From: Prevotella sp.
GTDB lineage: Bacteria > Bacteroidota > Bacteroidia > Bacteroidales > Bacteroidaceae
DNA length: 64,000 nucleotides
Direction: 5' to 3'
NCBI GenBank assembly: GCA_017470055.1
Contig: JAFUFD010000004.1
Location: 1 to 64,000 of the forward strand
Made by a program: the position numbers and the translations under genes. The stretch's first letter is position 1. Each line of letters begins with the position of its first letter. The notes under the pieces are model-generated. The model saw nothing but the letters and a program-made list of their open reading frames with translations. It did not search any database and was not told the origin of the DNA. Of the stretch, positions 1 through 8,958 are shown in pieces.

Positions 1-714
1 ACCCAGACATTGGCAGCACTGGATCCAGAGGCTGACACTTACGAAAAGTTGTTTGCCGTTTGCCGTAAGTTGCATTTGCCCGAAGTGGATTGTCAGGAAC
101 TCTATCGGCGTATGGTGTTCAATATCCTTGCCAACAATACCGACGACCATCACAAGAACTTCACTTTCGTGATGAACCGTCAAGGCACATGGCGACTCTC
201 GCCAGCCTACGATATGACCTATATCTTTGACACTGGCGGTTATCTTCCCAACAAGGAGCATTGCCTGATGATAGGAGGCAAGTTACAGGACATCTCCCAT
301 GACGATGCCATCCAGTTTGCCCGTGAGAATGGTATTCGTCGCCCTGACGCCATCATCCGTGATGTGGTTGAATCGCTGAAACAATTCCGCGTTATAGCCA
401 CTAAGTACGGTGTGTCAAAACAATGGACGGGTAGGGTGGAAACAACGATTATTGACCATCTAAAGGCTTGGGGCGAGTGGGAAGAGAATACCACTACGCT
501 CGAACAGATTACAAATGGTCATGCCATTTCTAATATCCGTATTGAGCAGGCATATAAGGGCAACTTCCATCTTCTCGCCACGATTGACGGGCAAGAACGG
601 AAGTTTGTTATCGGTAAGAATAAGGAAGAATATGCGTTGATAGAAAAGACGGGTATTGCCAATGTAACAGACGAACAACTCAACACTATGGTTGAGAAGT
701 ATTTCAAATTGTAA
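1..714 (+). CDS. HipA-type Ser/Thr kinase, 5'-truncated by the window edge
   Basis: The reading frame is open from base 1, so the start lies outside the window and the TTG at 10 is internal. HipA family kinases are toxin-like Ser/Thr kinases, classically paired with a HipB antitoxin. Visible here are the catalytic-loop block NILANNTDDHHKNF (HipA form N-x-D-D-H-x-x-N) and the following metal-binding-type LSPAYDMTY. After the usual C-terminal kinase helices there are about 60 further residues (from about ISNIRIEQAYKGNFHLLATI to the end) that I do not associate with HipA; they recall small beta-rich modules in Bacteroidetes mobile-element proteins, but that is a guess. The N-terminal lobe and any hipB partner would lie upstream. 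Next to it is a decayed regulator gene, which suggests an accessory locus. Confidence 0.8.
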   Translation, partial: TQTLAALDPEADTYEKLFAVCRKLHLPEVDCQELYRRMVFNILANNTDDHHKNFTFVMNRQGTWRLSPAYDMTYIFDTGGYLPNKEHCLMIGGKLQDISHDDAIQFARENGIRRPDAIIRDVVESLKQFRVIATKYGVSKQWTGRVETTIIDHLKAWGEWEENTTTLEQITNGHAISNIRIEQAYKGNFHLLATIDGQERKFVIGKNKEEYALIEKTGIANVTDEQLNTMVEKYFKL

Positions 715-769
715 ACAGAAGCGTATGTCGAAAGCAGAGGTAAACTGATAAGGATGAAGAATAGACCAA

Positions 770-1081
770 CTATATATGACAAGGAATCCGAATTATATTC
801 TGTTGGACATTATTAGTTTCAATAGTGATATTTGGTGAACCATTACTTTTCTGTTGTTCGTTTATGTCTTGGAGGTCAAATTCGGTATTGTTTGTCAAAT
901 GATGTTCTTTGAGGAATTCTCCAAGACGGGGATTGCGATAACGACGGGCATGGACACGCTTTCCAGCCCGAAGATCATCAAGTTTGATGCTGCGCTCTGC
1001 TCCTCCATAACTGATAATCTCAATCATATCAGGCATGATATTCACTTCTACGGGTTGGTACTCGCCATATCGACGGTGATA
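770..1081 (-). pseudogene. Remnant of an ATP-binding / AlbA_2-type (divergent AAA_4) regulator
   Basis: Reading on the minus strand from just after a TAA at 1082-1084, the frame gives YHRRYGEYQPVEVNIMPD, then IEIISYGG and YRNPRLGEFLKEHHL, and ends in an NGSPN ... IPCHI tail. This matches the layout of the C-terminal HATPase_c_4 part of AlbA_2/divergent-AAA proteins: an H-R-x-Y segment, a D-x-I-E-I-x-S-x-G-G strand, an R-N-P helix, then E-G-R-x-T-G-I-P followed by NGSP. The expected EGRxTGIPT block is replaced here by unrelated residues (NNTEFDLQD). The N-terminal DNA-binding part and most of the ATPase fold are missing, so this is a degraded 3' fragment. An ATG inside it (to 1045) could start a 91-aa product, but I see no sign that it is functional. 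Confidence 0.6.
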
Positions 1082-1137
1082 TTAGTGTAAAGTTTTGCGT
1101 TTTAGGCAAATTATTAAATCTTCTAATAAAGAGTTAT

Positions 1138-1162
1138 CCCCAAGCCTTTGAATGACTTGGGG
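1138..1162. terminator. Hairpin CCCCAAG / CTTGGGG
   Basis: A 7-bp perfect inverted repeat (1138-1144 with 1156-1162) around an 11-nt loop, lying between the regulator remnant and the 3' end of mnmE. No strong T-run follows on either strand, so calling it a terminator is tentative. The rest of 1163-1459 holds no gene I can support. A minus-strand reading ending NFDKELAEQLED then stop near 1176 looks peptide-like but has no start and no recognised relative. Confidence 0.3.
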
Positions 1163-1459
1163 TTGAACTAATGTCGTTAGTCTTCAAGTTGTTCTGCCAG
1201 TTCCTTATCAAAATTGAGTGTAAAAAACGAGTGGAATGCGTGACAGAAACGCCTTCCGTGATTGCAAATCAAATTGAATTACTTCGCAATTTAACTTAAA
1301 TTGCAATAGTGGGAGGTATCTTTGACAGGAAACCTTCCTACTTATATCAGATGGAGGTGACATCTTTGCCCTGTGAATGCGGCACATCCTCGGGGCGAAT
1401 ACGGCACTTGCGCGGGTTTGACCTATTAATAATAAACTTCACTTGCCGACGCAGAAACT

Positions 1460-2761
1460 CTACTTCCCCACGCAGAAGTGGGAGAAGATGTTTCCTAAGA
1501 CTTCGTTAGGTGTGATCTGTCCTTCACCTGTGATCTCGCCGAGTTCTGCAAGGACTTGACGGAGATCCTCGGAGATAAGGTCGCCACTGAGTTGCTGTTG
1601 GAGTCCGTTGATGACATGACAGAGGCTCTCGCTGGCTTTTATCAGAGCCTCGTAATGGCGAGTATTGGTGATGATGACATCAGTGTCTGCGGCTTGTGGA
1701 ACTGCGGCAAGGAGTTGCTGACGTAGGTCGTCGATGCCGATGCCGTATTTCGCCTGAAAAGTCTCCGTCTTATTCTCGATGCGGATAACAATCTGATCGT
1801 TACGGGCAGGAATGTCAGGATATGGAATACCTGGTTCTGTCATCATCAAGATAACCTGTGCCTTCTGTGCGGCGGTTATCGAACGGTCGATACCTAATCG
1901 CTCTATCTTATTGTCAGTATGTCGGATACCAGCCGTGTCGATGAAACGGAAGGTGATACCCTGAATCTGAATGGTATCCTCAATGGTGTCCCTTGTCGTA
2001 CCTTGTATGTCGCTAACGATGGCACGCTCCTCGTTGAGCAGTGCGTTGAGTAAGGTGCTTTTCCCTACATTAGGGGCTCCGACAATGGCGACAGGGATAC
2101 CATTTTTGAGTGCCTGTCCAGTCTCAAAAGTCTGGGCGAGATGTGTGATATGTTGCTCGATAGTTTGTGCGAGATTCAATAGTTCTGAACGGTCGGCAAA
2201 CTCCAAGTCCTCATGGTCTGAGAAGTCCAGTTCGAGTTCCAACAAGGAGGTTAGTTTGAGCAGTTGTTCCCGTAATCGTGACAACTCGGAGGAGATACCG
2301 CCTCTTAACTGGTTCATGGCAAGTCGATGAGTAGCCAGATTGGTAGAGGCAATCAAGTCGGCGACAGCCTCCGCCTGGCTTAAATCCATTTTGCCGTTGA
2401 GGTAGGCTCGCATGGTGTATTCGCCAGGACCTGCCATGCGGCAGCCATTTCGCACCAGTAATTCTAACACCTTATTTAATATATATCGGGAGCCATGACA
2501 GGATATCTCCACGGAGTCCTCTCCTGTATAGGAGTGGGGGGCACGGAAGATGGCTACCATCACTTCATCGAGGGGAAGTTGATGCTGTGACACGGCATCA
2601 TACTCGATGATATGGGTGTAGTGGATGGTATTTGCTGCGACTTGGTCACAGCATATAGAACAAATGGAATTCACTGACTGAAAGGCGGCTGGACCGGAAA
2701 CACGGATGATGCCGAGGGCACCGCCTGGCGCAGTTGCTATAGCACAAATAGTATCATTCAT
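1460..2761 (-). CDS. mnmE: tRNA modification GTPase MnmE (TrmE)
   Basis: MnmE, with MnmG, makes the 5-(carboxy)aminomethyl group on U34 of tRNAs reading split codon boxes. The 433-aa product has the N-terminal formyl-THF-binding TrmE domain (starts MNDTICAIATAPGGALGIIR), a central helical region, an inserted G domain (P-loop GAPNVGKST, switch DIQGTTRDT, DTAGIR) and the C-terminal signature FCVGK; the catalytic Cys of the usual FCIGK motif is present with I replaced by V. It is slightly shorter than the usual 450-460 residues. The ATG directly abuts the stop of the nucleoside phosphorylase gene upstream, so it is the last gene of the serS-to-mnmE minus-strand run. Confidence 0.96.
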   Translation of the reverse strand: MNDTICAIATAPGGALGIIRVSGPAAFQSVNSICSICCDQVAANTIHYTHIIEYDAVSQHQLPLDEVMVAIFRAPHSYTGEDSVEISCHGSRYILNKVLELLVRNGCRMAGPGEYTMRAYLNGKMDLSQAEAVADLIASTNLATHRLAMNQLRGGISSELSRLREQLLKLTSLLELELDFSDHEDLEFADRSELLNLAQTIEQHITHLAQTFETGQALKNGIPVAIVGAPNVGKSTLLNALLNEERAIVSDIQGTTRDTIEDTIQIQGITFRFIDTAGIRHTDNKIERLGIDRSITAAQKAQVILMMTEPGIPYPDIPARNDQIVIRIENKTETFQAKYGIGIDDLRQQLLAAVPQAADTDVIITNTRHYEALIKASESLCHVINGLQQQLSGDLISEDLRQVLAELGEITGEGQITPNEVLGNIFSHFCVGK

Positions 2762-3637
2762 TTATATACGGTCAAGTACTTTCTGGATGAGTGTGTCAAT
2801 AGAGTTCTTATATTCGGTATTCATCTCCGTGGTATAGCGGTTTGCAATCACCATACAGCAGGTCATGGCACGATGACCAAGCAATGATGCCATACCAGCG
2901 AGTGCGGAGGACTCCATTTCGAAGTTGCAAATCCTCATGCCGTCATATTCAAACGACTCTACTTTGGCGTTCTGGTCGGGGTCTGCTATTGGTGCACGAA
3001 GTTGTCTACCCTGTGGTCCATAGAATCCACCACAGGCGATGGTATAGCCACGGACCATGTCATCCTTGGCAATCTGGTCGACAAGAACTTGGTCGGCAAT
3101 AGCAACGTAGGGAGAGCCTTTGATAGGATCCCATTGCATATGCTCCTTGAAAGCCTGTTCGAGTTGGAGGTCACAAACGTCATTACGTCCTGCATAATAG
3201 TTGAGCAGTCCGTCAAAACCAATGCTTTTAACGGAGGCAATAAAGCAGCCTGTAGGCGTGAAAGGTTGTAGACCGCCACAGGTGCCTATGCGAACGATGG
3301 TGAGACTGCGATGCTCGTCTTTCTCCTCTCGTGTATGATAGTCGACATTGACCAGTGTGTCAAGTTCGTTCATGACAATATCAATATTATCGCATCCAAT
3401 ACCAGTTGACTGTACGGTGATACGTTTTCCCAGGTAACTGCCCGTGATGGCATGGAACTCACGACTGCTGACCTCACACTCACGACGCTCGAAATGGGAG
3501 GCAACAGTCTCTACACGACCAGGGTCGCCCACAAGGATGACACGGTCGGCAAGTTGTTCAGGACGAAGATGCAGATGGAAACAAGATCCATCGTTATTGA
3601 TAATCAACTCGGATTCAGGAAAAACTCTTTTAGTCAT
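2762..3637 (-). CDS. Nucleoside phosphorylase, uridine-phosphorylase-like
   Basis: A 291-aa member of the PNP/UDP phosphorylase superfamily, which cleaves nucleosides with phosphate to a base and (deoxy)ribose-1-phosphate in salvage. Visible blocks: ILVGDPGRVETVASHFE (phosphate-binding loop near residue 38), STGIGCDNIDIVMNEL, VRIGTCGGLQPFTPTG, and NFEMESSALAGMASLLGHR (ribose/base-site Met-Glu-Ser). The overall pattern is closest to uridine phosphorylase-like enzymes of Bacteroidetes; the substrate cannot be fixed by eye. The start lies 5 nt after the PD40 gene stop and the stop abuts mnmE, so it is cotranscribed with both. Confidence 0.85.
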   Translation of the reverse strand: MTKRVFPESELIINNDGSCFHLHLRPEQLADRVILVGDPGRVETVASHFERRECEVSSREFHAITGSYLGKRITVQSTGIGCDNIDIVMNELDTLVNVDYHTREEKDEHRSLTIVRIGTCGGLQPFTPTGCFIASVKSIGFDGLLNYYAGRNDVCDLQLEQAFKEHMQWDPIKGSPYVAIADQVLVDQIAKDDMVRGYTIACGGFYGPQGRQLRAPIADPDQNAKVESFEYDGMRICNFEMESSALAGMASLLGHRAMTCCMVIANRYTTEMNTEYKNSIDTLIQKVLDRI

Positions 3638-3642
3638 AAGGC

Positions 3643-4806
3643 TTATCTCTTTTGGTTCAAATATGTGTTCTCCGCTTGGCGGATGGTTTTTTCTTGTTTC
3701 TGAATGGAAAGATACACGTCATGTTGTACCTGCTCATTAGTCAGGATCTCGCGCTGGAGGTCTGGACGTTCCTCTTTTGTGGCTTTGGGAAAATAGTTCC
3801 GTGATTTCTCCAGAGCGTCCTTTACAAACTCATAGTTTTTGTATAATTTTGTGAGTTCACGATATCGCTCCAGATTACCATCGGCTTTGAAATCGCTCAA
3901 CTGATGATATGTCAGATGGTCGTTAATCACAAATGAAAACTCAGGAAGGGTCTTCTTCGGGGAAGTTTTTACCTGTTGAAGTCGTTGGCGGGCAGCAGTC
4001 AGCGCCTGTTCGTTGTCCCATGTTTGGGAGATTTGGGCAATATTGGCAAAGGCGGCTATCTGTTCTGGAGTATACTGTTCCGTGTCATAGGTTTGATATT
4101 TCTCCGCAGGGATGAAAGTATAGACACATACCATATCATCCGGTTGGTTGCGGTCCGAGGCGAAGAAGCCAAGTTGGTTGTATTCGTCGATAACGAATAA
4201 GTAGTCGTTTGCCGTTGAGTTGAAAGGCATGCCGATATTCTCTGGTTTCAAGAAACGCCCCTCTACGGCATCATAGGTCGTCATGAAAATGTCATACCCC
4301 CCAATGCTCCCTTCTCCTTGTGCCGCAAAATAGAGCGTAGTCCCATCCGCCATCATAAACGGATAGTCAATCTGTTGAAACTGAAGTTCATCATTGACTC
4401 CTAAGACCTGCTCAGCCTTTGTCCATTCTTTTTGTAGGCACTCCCGATAGAAGAGAGAAGTCTCTCCTTGGTCGTTGGACAGAGCATAGACGCAGTAGTT
4501 GTTGAGTGCGTTCATATAGGTGGTTGCCTTTGCGCTCTGTTTAGGGAAAAAGGCGGAATAGGGGGCGATGCGCCCTGCCTCGGATGAGAGATGATATGCC
4601 TCCAGAAAGTTCTTCTTTGGTACAACGATGCTGTCGATGAACATAATCTGCTGTGTTGCCTTTGTCATCTGAGTGAGACGCTCAACCTGTTCAGGGACTT
4701 GTTCTATCGATTTATAACTTTGTGCTATTGATGTGTCTGTCGCCATTACCACTATTATGAGTATGACGACAGATGCCAGTCGTTGAAGTCGTTGCCCTAT
4801 GTTCAT
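3643..4806 (-). CDS. Exported PD40 beta-propeller protein
   Basis: The 387-aa product starts MNIGQRLQRLASVVILII and has a clear signal peptide ending near ...DTSIAQ. The middle carries PD40/WD40-like repeat units typical of TolB-like propellers in Bacteroidetes: TTLYFAAQGEGSIGGYDIF and a later block ending FFASDRNQPDD. The C-terminal third is charged and helical and may form a coiled coil. I chose the ATG at 4804-4806 because it overlaps the stop of the DUF486 gene as ATGA and puts the signal peptide at the N-terminus; a longer frame upstream only reads across the DUF486 gene. The role is unknown; related proteins are periplasmic or cell-surface. No OmpA-type peptidoglycan-binding domain is seen. 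Confidence 0.75.
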   Translation of the reverse strand: MNIGQRLQRLASVVILIIVVMATDTSIAQSYKSIEQVPEQVERLTQMTKATQQIMFIDSIVVPKKNFLEAYHLSSEAGRIAPYSAFFPKQSAKATTYMNALNNYCVYALSNDQGETSLFYRECLQKEWTKAEQVLGVNDELQFQQIDYPFMMADGTTLYFAAQGEGSIGGYDIFMTTYDAVEGRFLKPENIGMPFNSTANDYLFVIDEYNQLGFFASDRNQPDDMVCVYTFIPAEKYQTYDTEQYTPEQIAAFANIAQISQTWDNEQALTAARQRLQQVKTSPKKTLPEFSFVINDHLTYHQLSDFKADGNLERYRELTKLYKNYEFVKDALEKSRNYFPKATKEERPDLQREILTNEQVQHDVYLSIQKQEKTIRQAENTYLNQKR

Positions 4807-5171
4807 TTCATGAAAACAAGATAGACGGCGCAGATAATCAGGAAGAAAGCAAGGATATGGTTCCAGTGCAGGTTCTGTCCTTGGAACATGATATTGGCGA
4901 TGACAGCGAACACTCCCAATGAGATACATTCCTGTATCACCTTCAGTTGTACCAAGGTGAAAGGACCGCCATTGCCCACAAAGCCCATTCGGTTGGCAGG
5001 CACCTGACAGCAATACTCAAAGAAGGCTATCATCCACGAGAAAGCGATGACACCGATCAAGGACCAGTTACTGCTGACACCTGTCTCCGATAATTTTAAA
5101 TGCCCATACCAAGCAAGTGTCATAAACACATTACTTAGTATGAGCAAAATGATGGTATAGAGTCCGTTCAT
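4803..5171 (-). CDS. DUF486 (DMT-like) small membrane protein
   Basis: A 122-aa protein with four hydrophobic segments (about residues 2-22, 37-55, 70-95, 100-120), which matches the length and layout of the DUF486 family related to drug/metabolite transporters. The conserved-looking stretch FEYCCQVPANRMG lies after segment 2. It overlaps its neighbours by ATGA at both ends (nfn-type gene upstream, PD40 gene downstream), so translation is probably coupled. The substrate is unknown. Confidence 0.85.
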   Translation of the reverse strand: MNGLYTIILLILSNVFMTLAWYGHLKLSETGVSSNWSLIGVIAFSWMIAFFEYCCQVPANRMGFVGNGGPFTLVQLKVIQECISLGVFAVIANIMFQGQNLHWNHILAFFLIICAVYLVFMK

Positions 5172-7531
5172 GACTTCTTTGCTTGCAAGTACTCATCCAT
5201 ATTGGCAGCAGCACGACGACCGTCACCCATGGCAAGGATGACAGTGGCTCCACCACGTACGATATCACCACCAGCGAAGATCTCTGAGCGGGCAGACTGC
5301 ATTCCCTCGTTAACGACGATAGTGTTCTTACGACCCAACTCCAGTCCCTCGATAGACTTTGGAACGAGTGGGTTGGGGGATACACCAACAGCAACGATAA
5401 CTTGGTCAACCTCCAGAGTAACCGTCTTGCCCTCAACGGGAACAGGACTACGACGACCAGAAGCGTCAGGCTCGCCGAGTTCCATCACCTGAAGGATGGC
5501 AGCCTTCACGGCTCCGTTCTCATCAGCGAGGTATTCGATTGGGTTGTGAAGTGTCAGGAAGTTGATACCTTCCTCCTTGGCATGCTTCACCTCCTCCAGA
5601 CGTGCTGGCATCTCCTGCTCAGAACGACGATATACAAGAGTAACGTTGCCACCCAAGCGTTTTGCCGTGCGACAAGAGTCCATGGCGGTGTTACCACCCC
5701 CGACAACGAGTACGTTCTTACCGAGGTTGATAGGTGTGTCTGTCGTCGGATTAGCGGCATCCATCAGGTTGACACGTGTCAGGTACTCGTTCGACGACAT
5801 GATGTTGATTGCGTTCTCACCGGGAATATTCATGAAGTTAGGCAGACCAGCGCCCGAGCCTACGAAGATTCCCTTGAAGCCCTGTTGCTCCAACTGCTCT
5901 ACGCTGATGGTCTTACCCACGATGACATCTGTCTGGAAATGAACGCCCATCTTGGAAAGGTTCTCGATCTCCACGTCCACGATTTTGTTGGGCAGGCGGA
6001 ACTCGGGGATACCATATTTCAGCACACCGCCAATCTCATGCAGTGCCTCAAAGACATATACATCATAACCTTTCTTCACCATATCACCAGCGAAAGAAAG
6101 TCCTGCAGGACCAGATCCTACCACAGCAATCTTGATACCGTTGGCAGGAGCGATGTCTGGCAGGCTGATACTACCGCTCTCACGCTCGTAGTCAGCGGCA
6201 AAGCGCTCCAAGTAGCCAATGGCGACGGCAGGCTCGTTCATCTTCAGGTGAATACATTTGCTCTCACACTGTTTCTCCTGCGGACAAACACGACCGCAGA
6301 CGGCTGGCAGGGCAGACGTATTCTTCAGAACCTTTGCGGCGGCGAGGAATTGTCCACGCTCGATATTCTTGATGAAAGAAGGGATATTGATATTGACAGG
6401 ACAGCCCTCCACACAAGTAGGCTTCGCACAGTCAAGACAACGTTTTGCCTCTCGCATCGCCATCTCTTTGGTGAGTCCGATGTTTACTTCCTCAGTACGT
6501 GTGGTAGCACGATAGACAGGGTCCAACTCGGGCATGATGACACGCTCGATTGCCGTACGCTCTTTGGGCTTCATGCTCTTGCGGAGTTCATCACGCCAAG
6601 CGGCACTACGATCAGTGAGTTCGTCGATGGTGTCATTGGTGGGATCGCTATCCATGACGATGTCAGTGGTCGTGTTTGCAGCGGCAGTGTCGCTGCCTAC
6701 GGAACAGAGGTGCTCCTCGTAATGCTCCAGTTCCTCCTGCTCGGCACGCTTGAAGGTGCCCATGCGCTTGAACATCTCGTCCCAGTCCACCAATGCGCCA
6801 TCGAACTCAGGACCGTCGATGCAGACGAACTTCGTCTTGCCGCCGATGGTCAGACGGCAGGCACCACACATACCCGTACCATCCACCATGATGGTGTTCA
6901 GACTGACCTCGCAAGGGATATTGTATTTCTGAGCGGTGAGGTTCGAGAACTTCATCATGATAGGAGGACCGATAGCGAAAACTTTATCTACATGAGGCTC
7001 CTGCTGGATGAATTTCTCGATACCAACAGTGACGACACCTTTCTCTCCGTAACTGCCATCGTCCGTCATGATGATCACCTCGTCACTGGACTCACGAACC
7101 TTGTCTTCCAGGATGATGAGGTCCTTGGAACGACCAGCCATGACGGAGAGCACACGGTTGCCTGCTGCTTTTAAAGCCTGAATGATAGGCAACATGGGAG
7201 CGACACCAAGACCGCCACCCGCACAGACCACAGTTCCATAGTTCTCAATATGGGTGGGATTTCCCAGTGGTCCTACGATATCCGCAACATATTCTCCTTC
7301 GTTCAGGGCGCATAACTTCTTGGAGGAGAGACCTACCATCTGTACCACCAGTGTGATGGTTCCTTTCTCAATGTCAGCCCCTGCAATGGTCAGAGGCATG
7401 CGCTCACCCTTCTGGTCGACTCGTACGATGACGAAGTTACCTGCTTTGCGGCTCTTGGCAATCAGTGGCGCCTCCATCTCAAAGAGAAAGACTTTCTCTG
7501 AGAATTGTTCCTTCTTGATAATCTTATTCAT
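5168..7531 (-). CDS. Fused NfnA/NfnB-type oxidoreductase (ferredoxin-NADP reductase alpha + GltD-like)
   Basis: The 787-aa protein joins two subunits often encoded separately. Residues 1-280 form an FAD/NAD reductase of the dihydroorotate dehydrogenase electron-transfer/SudB family, with a C-terminal [2Fe-2S] site (PCEVSLNTI ... GTGMCGACRL ... FVCIDGPEFDG). An acidic linker follows. Residues 310-787 are a glutamate synthase small-subunit-like flavoprotein with two four-Cys sets (CLDCAKPTCVEGCP and CGRVCPQEKQCESKC), a GSGPAGLSFAGD FAD fold and a VVGGGNTAMD NADPH fold. The family includes electron-bifurcating NADH-dependent ferredoxin:NADP+ oxidoreductases (Nfn) and sulfide dehydrogenase SudAB; annotation pipelines often call the fusion a bifunctional DHOD-B/glutamate synthase. 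It lies 25 nt after serS and overlaps DUF486 by ATGA. Confidence 0.88.
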   Translation of the reverse strand: MNKIIKKEQFSEKVFLFEMEAPLIAKSRKAGNFVIVRVDQKGERMPLTIAGADIEKGTITLVVQMVGLSSKKLCALNEGEYVADIVGPLGNPTHIENYGTVVCAGGGLGVAPMLPIIQALKAAGNRVLSVMAGRSKDLIILEDKVRESSDEVIIMTDDGSYGEKGVVTVGIEKFIQQEPHVDKVFAIGPPIMMKFSNLTAQKYNIPCEVSLNTIMVDGTGMCGACRLTIGGKTKFVCIDGPEFDGALVDWDEMFKRMGTFKRAEQEELEHYEEHLCSVGSDTAAANTTTDIVMDSDPTNDTIDELTDRSAAWRDELRKSMKPKERTAIERVIMPELDPVYRATTRTEEVNIGLTKEMAMREAKRCLDCAKPTCVEGCPVNINIPSFIKNIERGQFLAAAKVLKNTSALPAVCGRVCPQEKQCESKCIHLKMNEPAVAIGYLERFAADYERESGSISLPDIAPANGIKIAVVGSGPAGLSFAGDMVKKGYDVYVFEALHEIGGVLKYGIPEFRLPNKIVDVEIENLSKMGVHFQTDVIVGKTISVEQLEQQGFKGIFVGSGAGLPNFMNIPGENAINIMSSNEYLTRVNLMDAANPTTDTPINLGKNVLVVGGGNTAMDSCRTAKRLGGNVTLVYRRSEQEMPARLEEVKHAKEEGINFLTLHNPIEYLADENGAVKAAILQVMELGEPDASGRRSPVPVEGKTVTLEVDQVIVAVGVSPNPLVPKSIEGLELGRKNTIVVNEGMQSARSEIFAGGDIVRGGATVILAMGDGRRAAANMDEYLQAKKS

Positions 7532-7556
7532 AGTTCAGTATTTGTTTAGTGTTTGA

Positions 7557-8873
7557 TTAATCGATTATCTCGAAACCAGTATAGGGAACAAGAGCGGCAG
7601 GAATCTTAATGCCATTCTCTGTCTGGTTGTTCTCTAAGATGGCTGCGACGATGCGAGGCAAGGCAAGTGCTGAGCCGTTGAGCGTATGACAGAGTTCAAT
7701 CTTCTTGTTATCGGCACGACGGTAGCGGCACTTTAGGCGGTTTGCCTGATAGGTGTCGAAGTTAGATACTGACGAAACCTCCAGCCAACGCTTCTGTGCC
7801 TCACTATATACCTCAAAGTCATAGCAGATAGAGGAGGTGAAACTCTGGTCACCGCCACAGAGCAACAGGATGCGGTAGGGGAGTTCCAGTTTCTTCAGTA
7901 GTCCCTCCACATGCTCCAGCATCTCCTTGTGGCTTTCCTTGGAATGCTCGGGCTTGTCGATGCGCACAATCTCTATCTTCGAGAACTCATGCAGACGGTT
8001 CAGACCACGGACATCCTTACCATACGACCCTGCCTCACGACGGAAGCACTCAGTATAGGCGCAGTTCTTGATAGGCAGTTGTGCCTCGTCAAGAATCACG
8101 TCACGATAGATATTGGTGACAGGAACCTCTGCGGTAGGGATCAGGTAGAAATCGTCCACCTCACAATGGTACATCTGTCCCTCCTTGTCGGGTAATTGCC
8201 CCGTTCCATACCCCGAGGCGGCATTCACTACCGTTGGAGGCATAATCTCCGTATAGCCACTCTTGCGGGCCTCGTCCAAGAAGAAGTTGATAAGGGCACG
8301 TTGCAACTGGGCACCCTTGCCGATATAGACAGGGAAACCGGCACCAGTAATCTTCACACCCAGATCGAAGTCAATGAGGTTGTACTTCTTTGCCAGTTCC
8401 CAGTGTGGCAACTTTGCGGTGGGAATCTCAGGGTTAGCGGTCCAGTTACCAACGGTATCAGTGCCGTCACATTCCTTCTGGTTGCTCTTCACCACGTGGT
8501 TATCCTCAGCGGTAGCACCCTCGGGTACCTCATCGTAGGGGATATTAGGAATCTGGCAGAGCAGACGAGTCATCTCCTCCTGTGCCTCGTTCATGGTATC
8601 CTCCAACTGCTTGTTGGCTTCCTTCATCTTCGACACGTTTTCCTTGATGGCATTAGCCTCGTCTTTCTTGCCTTCCTTCATCAATCCTCCAATCTGTGCG
8701 GCGAGTTTCTTCGCCTCACTCAGGTTGGCATCTAACTTCTGCTGAGCCTCACGGCGGCGTTTGTCAACGGCAAGCACCTCGTCAATGGCTTCTTTGGCTC
8801 CTTTAAAGTGTTTCTTTTCCAGTCCGCGAATCACGCGGTCAGTCTCCTCAGTAATGAGTTTTAATGTAAGCAT
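7557..8873 (-). CDS. serS: Seryl-tRNA synthetase
   Basis: A class II aminoacyl-tRNA synthetase of 438 aa charging tRNA-Ser. The N-terminal long helical arm (about residues 25-110, rich in K/E/A) is the tRNA-binding coiled coil. The catalytic core shows motif 2 (TECFRREAGSYGKDVRGLNR) and motif 3 (ELCHTLNGSALALPRIVAAI). A TAnnTTTG-type -7 box on the minus strand at 8913-8920 lies about 40 nt upstream of the ATG, so serS starts the minus-strand run through mnmE. Confidence 0.97.
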   Translation of the reverse strand: MLTLKLITEETDRVIRGLEKKHFKGAKEAIDEVLAVDKRRREAQQKLDANLSEAKKLAAQIGGLMKEGKKDEANAIKENVSKMKEANKQLEDTMNEAQEEMTRLLCQIPNIPYDEVPEGATAEDNHVVKSNQKECDGTDTVGNWTANPEIPTAKLPHWELAKKYNLIDFDLGVKITGAGFPVYIGKGAQLQRALINFFLDEARKSGYTEIMPPTVVNAASGYGTGQLPDKEGQMYHCEVDDFYLIPTAEVPVTNIYRDVILDEAQLPIKNCAYTECFRREAGSYGKDVRGLNRLHEFSKIEIVRIDKPEHSKESHKEMLEHVEGLLKKLELPYRILLLCGGDQSFTSSICYDFEVYSEAQKRWLEVSSVSNFDTYQANRLKCRYRRADNKKIELCHTLNGSALALPRIVAAILENNQTENGIKIPAALVPYTGFEIID

Positions 8874-8912
8874 AATTATACTTTGTTTTAATATTTATTC
8901 GAATAAACGATG

Positions 8913-8920
8913 CAAAGGTA
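8913..8920 (-). promoter_or_regulatory. -7 promoter box upstream of serS
   Basis: TACCTTTG on the minus strand, an exact match to the Bacteroidetes -7 element TAnnTTTG. No good -33 TTTG at the expected 19-20 nt spacing. Confidence 0.5.
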
Positions 8921-8958
8921 ATAAAAAATGGTGAACTGCGAAAAATAAATCTACTAAA

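Noticed and set aside
1176..1285. Minus-strand peptide-like stretch ending NFDKELAEQLED
   Set aside because: No start codon, short, stop codons upstream, and no family recognised; may be a remnant but cannot be supported.
5402..7174. 590-codon open frame on the plus strand
   Set aside because: It lies fully antisense to the well-supported Nfn-type gene, has no signal or motif, and its composition is that of a complement of a conserved coding sequence.
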